From Symbiodinium sp. CCMP2592 (Eukaryota > Sar > Dinophyceae > Suessiales > Symbiodiniaceae), in contig CAJNDT010004879.1 in the NCBI GenBank assembly GCA_905221615.1, positions 186,001-250,000 on the forward strand: a stretch of 64,000 nucleotides of DNA, read 5' to 3'. The position numbers and the translations under genes were made by a program. The notes beneath the pieces were generated by a model that saw nothing but the letters and a program-made list of their open reading frames with translations, was not told the DNA's origin and did not search any database. Shown piece by piece: positions 12,326 through 21,189 of this stretch. The stretch's first letter is position 1. Each line of letters begins with the position of its first letter.

Positions 12326-13589
12326 GTGCTGGCCTCATGTCATGCAGCACTTTTCCATACTTTTCCCCACGTCCTGGTGGCACCACCTTGCGTATGATCG
12401 CAAAAAAGCTCAAGTCCCGCTGGCTGAGGTTCTGCCTGTGGCCGATCCCGACTTGCTCGTGAGCCGGCTCAACTTAGGAGCCACTCCGCGCTTTGCTGTG
12501 ACAGCATGCAGCAACCTCTTGTAACGGATAACTTGGACATCAAACGCGCTTGCGGTTTGTGCTTTGCTGCAAGCTTGCAAATTCACAAACACAATGGCTT
12601 TGCAAGTTTGACCGTTCAAGTCCCGTGGATGCTCGTGGTGGGATCTAAGCTTCATGACATCGTGCGTATTGCAGCTAGCAGCGTTTCTTGAATCACGCGA
12701 TGCCGACACCTCAGTCGATCTATATCGTGCACAAGGCTCTGTTCCAAAGAATTACCCACGAGTCAAGTTTTTCAGCGGTCGTGGACTTTGCTCGTCCGTT
12801 GTGCTGCCGCGGTCACTGCCTGTATTTTGTTCCTCGCCGTCATACTCTAACTTGGGCATGTCACTACAGTGAAACATGTCGTGAAGAAGGAGGCGCGCCG
12901 AGGCCCTGTGTACTATTGCCCTCGAGTTTCGACTCCAGTGCTCGCATCCTGACCTCCAACTGACCACGACATCCGAAGACACCAGAAAAATGCGCCTTCC
13001 TGAGAAATCGCTCCCGAACTGCGAAGCTGCAGGTACAGTGGTGAAAGGGCGAATCCAGAGCACAGCTCACCAGCAGCAGGGCCTTCAAAGGTCACATCAC
13101 AGGAAAACAGTGTAGCTCATCATCATCATCACAAAGATCAGCTGCAACAAGAGCGTCCGCATGCTGGAAATGACCCACAACTGTGAGCCGCGCCGGGCGG
13201 AGGCGGCAGACAGAGAGCAGAGAGCAGTGGGGGTGACGGTGACGAGAAACCGGAGGCCGAAACAAACGGCAGTTTAGGGAAAAGCGCGGGATCCGCCGTG
13301 GGCCAAGCGCAAGTCCCGTCTGCCGGCACCTCTTTTCGGCCGGCTCTTTTCGCAGTTTGATAATCAGATGGTTCTACAACTTTCAACAAGAACGGCAGAC
13401 TTCTCTCGGCCTCACTTCCGACCACTACATTCGCATCGACACGGGAGGCAAGTGAGGTTGCCGCTGGCCAACCTGTCAGTCCGACCACACGAACAGAGCC
13501 GGCGAGTCGTGGTGACCAAGCTGACCCTCCATCGGTGAAACGCCGGGGGCTCGTCACGGAGTTTCCTACGTTCCGTCACCCTCTCGAGC
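12326..13589. other. No gene recognised
   Basis: No recognisable motif. A short CAT repeat lies at about 13117-13133. Long minus-strand open frames in this stretch have no family features. Confidence 0.4.
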
Positions 13590-13729
13590 ATGGTCCACCC
13601 GTTAGCTTTTGCAGGGCTTTGTAGGCCTGTCGGCGAAAAAGGATTGGGGGTCGACTTGAGAGGTAGAAGCCTTCTTCCTCAACTTCGCGCGGTTCCGACA
13701 ACCAAGATTCTGTCAACTGCGCTTCCTTC

Positions 13730-14165
13730 TACCCTGTTCGCCGCGTCCCTCAACCCAGAAAGTGCGGATTCAGTCAACCCCCATCGCCCGCTCCCATCAA
13801 CGCAGACTGTGCTGATTCCGTCAACTGGTGCTTGTGCTAGTCGCAGTGCGGTGAGGGTGGTTAGGGTAGCGGGCGAGGGCGGGGCACAAGAATCCGCGTG
13901 TCCGTGGTTGAGTGAGTCCTTGTGGTTGGGGTAGCACGCGTGTCCGTAGTTGGAGCGACTCTTTGTGTATGGGTTGAACGAAGCAGTTGTTTGGGTTGAA
14001 GGAATCACTCCCGGGGCCATGGTTGAGTGAATCTGCGTGCCGGGGTTGAAAGAAGCAGGTTTTAGGGTGGAATGCATCCGCTTTTTCGGGTTGACAGAAT
14101 CCGCGGGCACTGGTTGAATGAATAATTGGCGAAAAGTTGAAGGAATCCGCGTGCGACCCGACTTG
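13730..14165. repeat. Degenerate dispersed 12-mer repeats in two orientations
   Basis: The left part (about 13750-13830) carries GATTCAGTCAAC / GATTCCGTCAAC words. The right part (about 13905-14165) carries the inverse, GTTGA-x-x-GAATC, at least six times at irregular spacing of about 30-40 bases. Together they form a loose inverted arrangement immediately upstream of element 1. No protein is implied; the long minus-strand open frame across it reflects the repeat. Confidence 0.55.
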
Positions 14166-14193
14166 AGAAGGTACGGCTGTTTGGGCCAGTTCT

Positions 14194-14260
14194 CTTGATA
14201 CACGCTTCGTGAGTTAGGAATGTGCCGAAATGTTTCGGCTCTGTAGCTCTGCTTTCTGTG
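14194..14260 (+). repeat. Terminal repeat A1 of element 1
   Basis: These 67 bases beginning CTTGATACACGCTTCGTGAG recur at 21050-21116 without a visible mismatch. This is the left end of the element; the ORF1 start codon lies 12 bases beyond its right edge. Confidence 0.9.
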
Positions 14261-14271
14261 GTCCGTAGGGA

Positions 14272-14850
14272 ATGGCCGGGCCCTTGGTTTGCTCTTCCTG
14301 CAATCGTTGGTGGAGTACTTCAGGGGCACCAGTTTGTGGTATTTGCAGAATTGCACGGGCCATTGCGGTTCTACCACTTGATTCCCGGGTCAATAACACA
14401 AACTACGATTTGGCTACTTCTATTCTGGAACGCGCGCTGGGGGAAGTGAATTCTTGGCTGGCTGTCCCACTAGCAGAGGCCCCAGAGATTGTGGAACACC
14501 CTATTTCCCATCCTCCTGAATCGGGAGTGGCGGAGAAAGATTGTGATTGGGGAGAGAAATCTCCTAAATCTAGGGATTCTGGAAAGGACAAACGTTCCGA
14601 TCGTCATCTAGAGAAGCGGAGCGAAAGGCGAGAGGAGAAGCGACAGCCACCTCCGCCTCCACCTGCACGTTCAAGAAGTGCTAGGGCTTATTCGCCATCG
14701 CTTGCTAATCAGTCTGGTTCTGTGGAGGGGCCCATTGGACAGGAGCCTTCAGGATCTGATCGTGTCGGTCGGTGCCACAAGAAGAACAAGGGTAGGAAAC
14801 ATCGTGAACGAGGCGAAGCGTACAAGGCTTGGAGAAGAGGTGAAGAGTGA
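14272..14850 (+). CDS. ORF1, zinc-knuckle-like plus charged protein of element 1
   Basis: This 192-codon ORF opens with ATG just inside repeat A1. The first 25 residues contain two Cys pairs, CSSC and CGIC, spaced about 13 residues apart, resembling a small zinc ribbon. The middle is acidic. Residues 95-192 are highly charged with many Arg, Lys, Glu and Ser, plus a run of prolines, typical of disordered nucleic-acid-binding regions. It ends at 14850, a few bases before the gag-like ORF, in a different frame. The function is unknown; a nucleocapsid-like or accessory role in the retrotransposon particle is an inference. It could equally be the N-terminal part of gag joined by frameshifting. Confidence 0.6.
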   Translation: MAGPLVCSSCNRWWSTSGAPVCGICRIARAIAVLPLDSRVNNTNYDLATSILERALGEVNSWLAVPLAEAPEIVEHPISHPPESGVAEKDCDWGEKSPKSRDSGKDKRSDRHLEKRSERREEKRQPPPPPPARSRSARAYSPSLANQSGSVEGPIGQEPSGSDRVGRCHKKNKGRKHRERGEAYKAWRRGEE

Positions 14851-14870
14851 ACGGCTCCGCCAACAACCCC

Positions 14871-16289
14871 ATGCCACCCAGAATTCGTCCAGCAGCTTCC
14901 AGGAGATCAATCCCGAAACCCAAGTCAAAGGGTAAAGCTACCCCCGGTGGGAGACGGCAGACGCCCCGACGGCCAAGCAAAGCGCCCAAGGGGGCAGATC
15001 TATCTGCCGGCTGGATTTCCTTAGAGAACTTCAAGGCCAAGATCGGTGAACAAATCCATTTGCGGGGAACTTATCAGGGGAAGCCAGCAGAATGCATTGG
15101 TCAAGTGGAAGCTTTGATTCACGACGCCGAGGGTTCATGGATGCGCCTTTCTCTCACAGGGAGTCCCAACCCAGAGATTCAACAGTGGAGACAAGCTCAC
15201 ACCGGAGAGTTTTTTGCGAATCACAAGCCCCTTGCGAAACCTTTGAGTGCCGAGGTCGAGGGGTTGTTTTGTGTTCAAGACGTGAGAGAAGTAGACCCGT
15301 CATTAGGGTGGAAGTCAAATCTGATAGATCTCATACGGCAAGGAGCAGGATTGCAAGGTCTCGAAGCGCTAGCCCAGGACATGGGATACGGAGCGGGAGG
15401 AGTAGGCCCCAATCCTCCTCCTGCCCTAGAAGCTCCGACTCCCGCAAAGGTTCCACCCAAACGGTTGAGAGGAGCCGCTCGAGTGAAAGCAATGTTGCAA
15501 CAGAGTCGTTGGTCTTGGACAAACTCATCTCTAGACCCCCAGTTCAAAAGGCCCAAGATCAGTTTGAAAAGGAAGCGAGAGGCCAGCTCCAGCAGCTCCA
15601 ATTCAAAGCTGAGCCTCTCAGATGCGGATTCCGATCAGGAAGACTTGTTTCCCGAGGAGGCTCAGGCGAAACACATCGCGCGCAAGTGTCCCGGCTTGCT
15701 CGCCCGATATGCAATGCGAACAGCTCAGAAAAGGCTATGCATGGGAGTGGGAGAGGATGCCAAGAACAGCGAGGTGCAACCGGTGTTTGTCAAGTATTTT
15801 CGTCAGGTGTTCCTTCCGTCGTGCAATTCGGCCCCCATGAGACGAGAGTACCTTACATTAGCGACGTGCGTGGATTCTATTGTCGAGGGCAGTGTTTTGA
15901 AGATGGTGGATTACGCCGTCCAGCGTATGAAAGCCCTAGAGCAAATAGCCCAGGGATCTGCACCCCACCTCGCCAATCGCTTGGAATTAATCCCCACCGA
16001 AGTCTCAGCCTTGGCATCCACCGAAGAAGCACGCTCAGCCGCACAGGAACAAAGGCGAGAGGACAAAGCCAAGGCCTCTTGGACACCACGCGGAAAGGGG
16101 AAGTGGGATCAGTCATGGGCAAACCGAAATTGGGAAGAAGCCAACCCCAAAGGCGGCAAAGAAATCAGGTTCGGGAAGGGGAAGGAGACCGGGAAGGAGA
16201 CGAAAGGAAAGGGGTGGTCGAAATTTCGTCCTCCGAATCCGAAGGGAGCACATGCGTTATCAACGGAAGTGGTGCAGGTCAGGGAGTGA
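14871..16289 (+). CDS. Gag-like protein of element 1
   Basis: Starting at the ATG at 14871 (the frame also allows a GTG at 14847), this encodes about 472 residues. The N-terminus is very basic (PKPKSKGKATPGGRRQTPRR). A folded-looking stretch follows at about residues 45-170. A Ser-rich acidic linker (SSSSNSKLSLSDADSDQED) then leads to a helical domain (about 265-400), and the tail is Lys/Gly-rich. This matches the general design of a gag: assembly domain, then a basic nucleic-acid-binding tail. There is no detectable sequence match to a named gag family. Its 3' part overlaps the pol frame by more than 1.3 kb. Since pol lies in the -1 frame relative to gag, pol may be made by frameshifting, but no slippery site was identified. 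Confidence 0.65.
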   Translation: MPPRIRPAASRRSIPKPKSKGKATPGGRRQTPRRPSKAPKGADLSAGWISLENFKAKIGEQIHLRGTYQGKPAECIGQVEALIHDAEGSWMRLSLTGSPNPEIQQWRQAHTGEFFANHKPLAKPLSAEVEGLFCVQDVREVDPSLGWKSNLIDLIRQGAGLQGLEALAQDMGYGAGGVGPNPPPALEAPTPAKVPPKRLRGAARVKAMLQQSRWSWTNSSLDPQFKRPKISLKRKREASSSSSNSKLSLSDADSDQEDLFPEEAQAKHIARKCPGLLARYAMRTAQKRLCMGVGEDAKNSEVQPVFVKYFRQVFLPSCNSAPMRREYLTLATCVDSIVEGSVLKMVDYAVQRMKALEQIAQGSAPHLANRLELIPTEVSALASTEEARSAAQEQRREDKAKASWTPRGKGKWDQSWANRNWEEANPKGGKEIRFGKGKETGKETKGKGWSKFRPPNPKGAHALSTEVVQVRE

Positions 16290-19200
16290 GTGATTTTTTG
16301 ATCGCGGCGGCACCCAGCCGAGTCGGACCCACCATCCCAAATTCGGAAGTGATTTCAACACCAGGGGGGATCGTAGGGCAAGCTCGCGCTTCGGCTGTCC
16401 AAGGGTGTAACACTCCTGCCCCACGGGAGGGAACCCCCTCAGCTTTGCCTTTTGACTTAGTGGGTCCTCTGAGTCAGTTAGGGAAACTGTTGAATGAGTG
16501 GGTTGACTCTGTAAGCTCAAAGGATTTGGAGCGAGATGGTATAGGCCCAGGCAAGCATTCACTCTCGGCAGAGGTTTTTCCTCTGCCTGTGCCGGAGAGG
16601 GATGCCCTCTCAGAGCACTCTGAATGGCTGCGGATCGCTGTGAAAGCATTGAACTGGTTGTCAGTTGGGAGGTTCGATCAGACCAAACGAAGCCTAAGTG
16701 AGCGCCAATCCTCCTTGTTGCAAATCTTAAGCTCAAATCTTGAACATGTGACACATTGGCGCGTGCAGAACTTCGATAAAACTCCGATCGAGGATTATTG
16801 GAAAGGCCGCAGTGTGAACGGCTATGGTGAAGAAATTCACTGCGCGTCATCTTTTGCATGGGCCAACATAAAGCATAGCCTGCCCAGCAAGGATGTGGCA
16901 GGTGTTCTTGATGGAGTGGAGATTGCCAAAGGAGGGGTCAAGGATTTCCTAAAGCATCCTGAAAAGTATCTCAAACCTGATTGCGCCAGAACTTGGATGA
17001 AGTGTCCAAGAGTCATGGTTAAGGATGATCAGTGGGAGGAGGTTTCCAATGGCCTCGTGGAGAGAGGCATTTGTGATGTGATTCCTCTCAGCAAGGTTCT
17101 GCATGTGGATGGCAAACCCATCCTTGGCGGCCTTTTCGGCGTTCCCAAAATGGAGGAGGCAGAGGGCATTCCAGTGTTGCGTCTCATCATGGATCTTCGA
17201 CCCATCAACCAGTGCTTTGAATCGATTGCGGGCGATTTGGGAACTCTTCCTATGTTGAGTCAGCTGTTTCCGCTAGAAATCTTTACTGATGAGAATGTCC
17301 TACTGTCATCGGAGGATATAAAGGCAATGTTCTACATTGTAGGGTTGCCCGATGTGTGGCGCCCCCTCCTAGCATTCGGGAGGGAGGTCCCACAAAATCT
17401 TGCCATTCCAGGCGCGGGGCCGTGCGTGCTGTGTAGCAGAGTTCTTCCAATGGGGTTCATCAACTCTGTTGCCATCGCTCAAGCATTGCACCGAGAGATC
17501 GTGAACTGTGCGGTTGATAGGTTCGGGATAAGCCGAGACGCCGAAATTCGCCGAGATCAACCTCTGCCTTCCAGTGCAACTGCTTATCGTGTCTATTTAG
17601 ACAATTTCGACGTACTTGCAAGAACCAATCGGGAGGCCTCGCACCTCCTGGAGGGTCAGCTGGGTCCCTTGGCTTCTGAGCTTAGACAGGTGTATGAAGA
17701 GCTAAAAATTCCCGTCAACGAGAAGAAATCGGTGAAATCGGGGTTATGTGGTGAGATGCAGGGTGCTTTGGTGGATGGTGTGAAAGGTACTATTTCACCA
17801 AAGCCGGATAAGATAGCACGCTACCTCCGAGGCGCGTGGTACCTCTTGCAATCTCGCCGAACAGACCTCAAAAGAATTCAGACCGTAGCTGGTGGTTTGG
17901 TTTATCTTTTCAGTTACCGTAGATGTTTGATGAGTTGCCTAAACGAAGTTTGGAAATTTATCGCGGACTTCAAAGGTTGCCTCCACCAGTGGAAGGAGAT
18001 TCCACAGGCTGTAAAACGCGAGATTTTTTGCAGCATGTCGTTAGCGCCTTTGGCAGTGATGAACCTACGAGCTCCCTATGACGCAATGGCTACCGCCAGC
18101 GATGCATCAGAGTCCGGTGGCGGTTTGTCATACACGGTGGGTTTGACACACTTTGGAGCAGCAGCTGCTTCAAAGCCAATTCGGGGAGTCGCTGAGCGAA
18201 TGCCGGATGATGAGCATGTCCTGGTTGTATCTCTTTTTGATGGGATTGCAGCGTGCCGAGTCGCTCTAGATGTCGTGGGCGCTCAGGTGGCCGGTTACAT
18301 ATCGGTCGAGCCTGATGTTGACGCCAGGCGCGTGGTGGAATCGGCTTTTGGATCCACTGATTTTATTGAGTGCATACGGGATGTTTCTGAAGATGTGGTG
18401 ACTGGTTGGGCATGCAAGTTCTCGAGGGCGGGGCTTGTCCTGTTAACGGGAGGCCCCCCTTGCCAAACTAGTGCCTGTTTAAGCTCCGAGGATGTGTCAC
18501 ATTTCAGCTTGCACCAGGATTTCAACCGGATTCGTGAGTTGCTTGTGAAACAGTTTTCGTGGGCAAGAGTTCATATCATGATGGAGTGTGTTGCCTCAGC
18601 GTCAGATGATGATAGAGCATGCATTACCAAGTCCATCGGATTGCTCCCGTATGAGGTGGATGCCGTAGGTATAACACCTTGTCGCAGGACACGGCTGTTT
18701 TGGTTCGATTGGGTTGTTCAGGCGGAATCGGGAGTCACAATCACAACTCCAGCATCCACGTCATCCTGGGATTATGGCAAGGTGGATTTTGATTTAGATT
18801 GCAGTGCTCAGGACTTTCTTTCTCCAGGTTGTAAGCTGGCAGGAGGTTCCCAGCAAAAACTTCCCACATTCACCACGTCTCAGCCCAAAAAGAGCCCAGG
18901 GTCGACATCAGCAGGCCTTGAATCGTGCAGTGTTCGAGATCTAACCTATTGGGAGAGTGATCGGTTCCGTTTCCCCCCATATCAATACCGATATCAACAT
19001 GGGGTACTGGACCCAAAGCACGGGTGGCGCCTTGCAAACGTCAACGAGAGGGAAGCCATGTTGGGGTTTCCTCTTGACTATACACTGCAGTGCTGGTCCA
19101 AATCCAAACGGAAACTCAATCCTCTAGGTCATGAAGACACTCGCATGTCCCTTTTAGGAAACTCGTTGTCTGTTCCTGTAGTGGCTTTCCTTCTCGCTCA

Positions 19201-19834
19201 GCTGTTGGGGCCTTTCAAGCTTTGTGAGCCGCTCTCTGCGCAGGCTATCCAGCAGCGGTGCATGCCGGGCCGAGGCCCCGAATTGGGAAGTTACCTCACC
19301 CGCCCACCTTGGATGCGGACACAAACGGCAAAGGTGGTTGAGAATGACAGGTTGTTGATTTGTAAGCTTGGCTCCCTTATGTCTACGAGGGGCACAGATG
19401 TGTTAATCCAAGCACCCAGTGAACCCTTGAAGTCCTATGACAGATTGCGTACTTCAGTACCGTCAAAGCTCTGGAAATGGCGAACGGCCTGCAGCTGGCG
19501 TTGGAAGCCACCTAGAGAAGGCCAGGGCGAGGAACACATAAACAAACTGGAGCTTCGGGCAACCCTCACAGCGATTAAGTGGAGGATCATGAAAACGAAG
19601 CTGACAAACTCCAGGTTTCTACATCTGGTGGACAGTTTAGTTTCACTCCACATCGTGAATAAAGGGCGCAGCTCCAGCCACAAGCTGAGGAGCATTATGA
19701 GGAAAATTAGCGCATGGTTGTTGTTGTCGGGTAATTCTTGTATTTTGGGGTACGTCGACACAGGTCAAAACCCAGCAGATGCCCCCTCGCGCCGAGGGGT
19801 AAAGAGAAAATGGTCCAACGCAAGCGTGGGGTAG
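15092..19834 (+). CDS. Pol of element 1: RT, RNase H and embedded C5 DNA methyltransferase
   Basis: The first ATG is at 15092; residues are numbered from it. The frame is open from 14936, so about 1.35 kb overlaps gag in another frame and residues 1-399 (Ser/Arg-rich) may not be translated as such. RT spans about 640-960: LRLIMDLRPIN (D701), the motif A region near D742, and YLDNFD at 835-840, where the second Asp of YxDD is Asn. RNase H begins with ASDASESGGG (D1004) and resumes with NKLELRA (E1487), LVDSLV (D1514) and NPADAPSR (D1563). Between these lies a cytosine-5 methyltransferase (about 1045-1380): SLFDGIAA (motif I), GGPPCQ with catalytic C1124, MMECV with E1165 (motif VI), RRTRLFWFDW (motif VIII), and GFP with LLGNSLSVPV (motifs IX-X). 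The role is reverse transcription plus likely CpG methylation of element DNA. The family-level arrangement is reported for dinoflagellates; the activity is inferred. Confidence 0.9.
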   Translation: MHWSSGSFDSRRRGFMDAPFSHRESQPRDSTVETSSHRRVFCESQAPCETFECRGRGVVLCSRRERSRPVIRVEVKSDRSHTARSRIARSRSASPGHGIRSGRSRPQSSSCPRSSDSRKGSTQTVERSRSSESNVATESLVLDKLISRPPVQKAQDQFEKEARGQLQQLQFKAEPLRCGFRSGRLVSRGGSGETHRAQVSRLARPICNANSSEKAMHGSGRGCQEQRGATGVCQVFSSGVPSVVQFGPHETRVPYISDVRGFYCRGQCFEDGGLRRPAYESPRANSPGICTPPRQSLGINPHRSLSLGIHRRSTLSRTGTKARGQSQGLLDTTRKGEVGSVMGKPKLGRSQPQRRQRNQVREGEGDREGDERKGVVEISSSESEGSTCVINGSGAGQGVSDFLIAAAPSRVGPTIPNSEVISTPGGIVGQARASAVQGCNTPAPREGTPSALPFDLVGPLSQLGKLLNEWVDSVSSKDLERDGIGPGKHSLSAEVFPLPVPERDALSEHSEWLRIAVKALNWLSVGRFDQTKRSLSERQSSLLQILSSNLEHVTHWRVQNFDKTPIEDYWKGRSVNGYGEEIHCASSFAWANIKHSLPSKDVAGVLDGVEIAKGGVKDFLKHPEKYLKPDCARTWMKCPRVMVKDDQWEEVSNGLVERGICDVIPLSKVLHVDGKPILGGLFGVPKMEEAEGIPVLRLIMDLRPINQCFESIAGDLGTLPMLSQLFPLEIFTDENVLLSSEDIKAMFYIVGLPDVWRPLLAFGREVPQNLAIPGAGPCVLCSRVLPMGFINSVAIAQALHREIVNCAVDRFGISRDAEIRRDQPLPSSATAYRVYLDNFDVLARTNREASHLLEGQLGPLASELRQVYEELKIPVNEKKSVKSGLCGEMQGALVDGVKGTISPKPDKIARYLRGAWYLLQSRRTDLKRIQTVAGGLVYLFSYRRCLMSCLNEVWKFIADFKGCLHQWKEIPQAVKREIFCSMSLAPLAVMNLRAPYDAMATASDASESGGGLSYTVGLTHFGAAAASKPIRGVAERMPDDEHVLVVSLFDGIAACRVALDVVGAQVAGYISVEPDVDARRVVESAFGSTDFIECIRDVSEDVVTGWACKFSRAGLVLLTGGPPCQTSACLSSEDVSHFSLHQDFNRIRELLVKQFSWARVHIMMECVASASDDDRACITKSIGLLPYEVDAVGITPCRRTRLFWFDWVVQAESGVTITTPASTSSWDYGKVDFDLDCSAQDFLSPGCKLAGGSQQKLPTFTTSQPKKSPGSTSAGLESCSVRDLTYWESDRFRFPPYQYRYQHGVLDPKHGWRLANVNEREAMLGFPLDYTLQCWSKSKRKLNPLGHEDTRMSLLGNSLSVPVVAFLLAQLLGPFKLCEPLSAQAIQQRCMPGRGPELGSYLTRPPWMRTQTAKVVENDRLLICKLGSLMSTRGTDVLIQAPSEPLKSYDRLRTSVPSKLWKWRTACSWRWKPPREGQGEEHINKLELRATLTAIKWRIMKTKLTNSRFLHLVDSLVSLHIVNKGRSSSHKLRSIMRKISAWLLLSGNSCILGYVDTGQNPADAPSRRGVKRKWSNASVG

Positions 19835-20808
19835 TTGAAGGTCGTACCCGAAATATCAGGAAAACCCGTCGACAACAACTAGGCAAACTCAAAGACTTAG
19901 TGATTCAACCAGCCACAAAGAACCGCTATGAATCTGCCATGCGATTATTCTTCGAATTCCTCAGGTGGAACCGGCTACCGATGCCCACCGATGCCACTCA
20001 AGTCGATCGAGTGGCAGCGCAGTACATACAAGAATGTTGGGAGGAAGGGGAGTCCAAATACGTTGCACAGGATACTTTGTCTGCATTGCAGCATTTCGAA
20101 CCCCAGCTTAAACGTAGATTACTCGAAAGTTGGCGGTTAATCCGTGCATGGCAACAACATGAGATTCCCACTCGAGCACCGCCTTTGACACCTGTTACGC
20201 TTGCCCTGCTGGCAGGCTGGTTTCAGCAGCATTTTCCTGAGCTGGCCCTTGGCCTCTTAGTGGCTTTCCACGGTCTCCTGCGAACGGGAGAGCTTTTCAG
20301 CATTCAGGCTAAACACATTGTTTGTACGGGTGATATGTGCTTGTTGCATCTTGGTCAAACGAAGATGGGAGCCCGTAATGCTAGTACTGAAACCACGTCT
20401 TTCAGGCATCGACAAATTTCGTTGTTGTTGCAAGCTTGGAAGGCTGTACATCGTCCTGATGCCCTTCTGGTCTCCATTTCCCCAACATCATTTCGACAAT
20501 GGTTTGCGCGAGCGTTGACTGCCACGGGATTGCATCATGTTCCGTACAAGCCGTATAGTTTGCGGCGGGGAGGGGCCACTCAGGTCTTTCTAGAAACACA
20601 GTCGTACGCTACTGTATGCCAGAGAGGACGTTGGTCTTCCGAGAGGACCACTCGGGTCTATATCCAAGATTCGGTGGCCCTCTTGACTGAGCTTTCATTC
20701 AAGCCAACTGTAAAACAACAAGCTTTGCTGCAATTTTGGACAGCAACTTTGAGCAGGCTTGAGCCTACCCGCGTAACGCGAAGTAGAGGGGGACGTGGAA
20801 GGAGGTAA
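19810..20808 (+). CDS. Tyrosine recombinase of element 1
   Basis: The chosen start is the ATG at 19810, which overlaps the end of pol by 25 bases in another frame; the frame is open further upstream. The protein is 332 residues. An N-terminal SAM-like DNA-binding region (about 25-140) contains NRYESAMRLFFEFLR. The catalytic domain follows: HGLLRTGELF with Arg158, a Lys-bearing hairpin (GQTKMG), LRRGGAT with Arg252/253, GRWSSERTTRVYI with Trp in place of the second His, and nucleophile Tyr284. The box II histidine is not obvious (YSLRR), as in other eukaryotic YR elements. It would integrate a circular DNA intermediate at the A/B junction without making target-site duplications. The Arg/Gly-rich tail is encoded partly within repeat B1. 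Confidence 0.88.
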   Translation: MVQRKRGVVEGRTRNIRKTRRQQLGKLKDLVIQPATKNRYESAMRLFFEFLRWNRLPMPTDATQVDRVAAQYIQECWEEGESKYVAQDTLSALQHFEPQLKRRLLESWRLIRAWQQHEIPTRAPPLTPVTLALLAGWFQQHFPELALGLLVAFHGLLRTGELFSIQAKHIVCTGDMCLLHLGQTKMGARNASTETTSFRHRQISLLLQAWKAVHRPDALLVSISPTSFRQWFARALTATGLHHVPYKPYSLRRGGATQVFLETQSYATVCQRGRWSSERTTRVYIQDSVALLTELSFKPTVKQQALLQFWTATLSRLEPTRVTRSRGGRGRR

Positions 20809-21051
20809 TCTGTTCGTAAAGTTTCACATTTCAGATCAAGGAATCGTGCACTTGTTATCCTGTGAACAGTGAAACTCGATTTGTAAAGCTCGCGGTGGAG
20901 CTCGATTTGTAAAGCTCTCTTGAAGGAGCTCGATTTGTAAAGCTTCCGCTGAGGAGCTGGATTTCGATTATGGATTTTACCTCTCTTCAGCTCTCTTTTG
21001 CTACAAGAACAATGCTTGCCATGGGCGGAAAACGATTGAGTGCAGATTCCT
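20797..21051 (+). repeat. Internal repeat B1 of element 1
   Basis: These 255 bases recur at 21190-21444 with no visible difference. The repeat starts within the last codons of the recombinase gene and ends at the B1/A2 junction, sharing the bases CT with A2. It includes three and a half copies of a 26-28 base unit, CTCGATTTGTAAAGCT plus a variable tail (20875-20970). Confidence 0.9.
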
Positions 21052-21116
21052 TGATACACGCTTCGTGAGTTAGGAATGTGCCGAAATGTTTCGGCTCTGT
21101 AGCTCTGCTTTCTGTG
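21050..21116 (+). repeat. Internal repeat A2 of element 1
   Basis: A copy of the 67-base left terminal repeat, directly abutting B1. The B1/A2 junction reproduces the joint expected in a circular intermediate (right end of B to left end of A). It is followed by 73 bases of spacer holding one more CTCGATTTGTAAAGCT unit at 21161. Confidence 0.9.
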
Positions 21117-21189
21117 CCCACCCTCTCCGCCCGGGAAGCTGAGCTACCTGCGTGAGGGGACTCGATTTGTAAAGCTCGCGGTGGAGCTC

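Noticed and set aside
13679-14377. 232-codon minus-strand open frame next to element 1
   Set aside because: It coincides with the dispersed 12-base repeats and the element's left end; no domain and an Asn/Ser/Arg-repeat character.
15275-15601. Minus-strand open frame within the element 1 gag/pol
   Set aside because: A shadow of the two + strand frames that carry the recognisable retrotransposon proteins.
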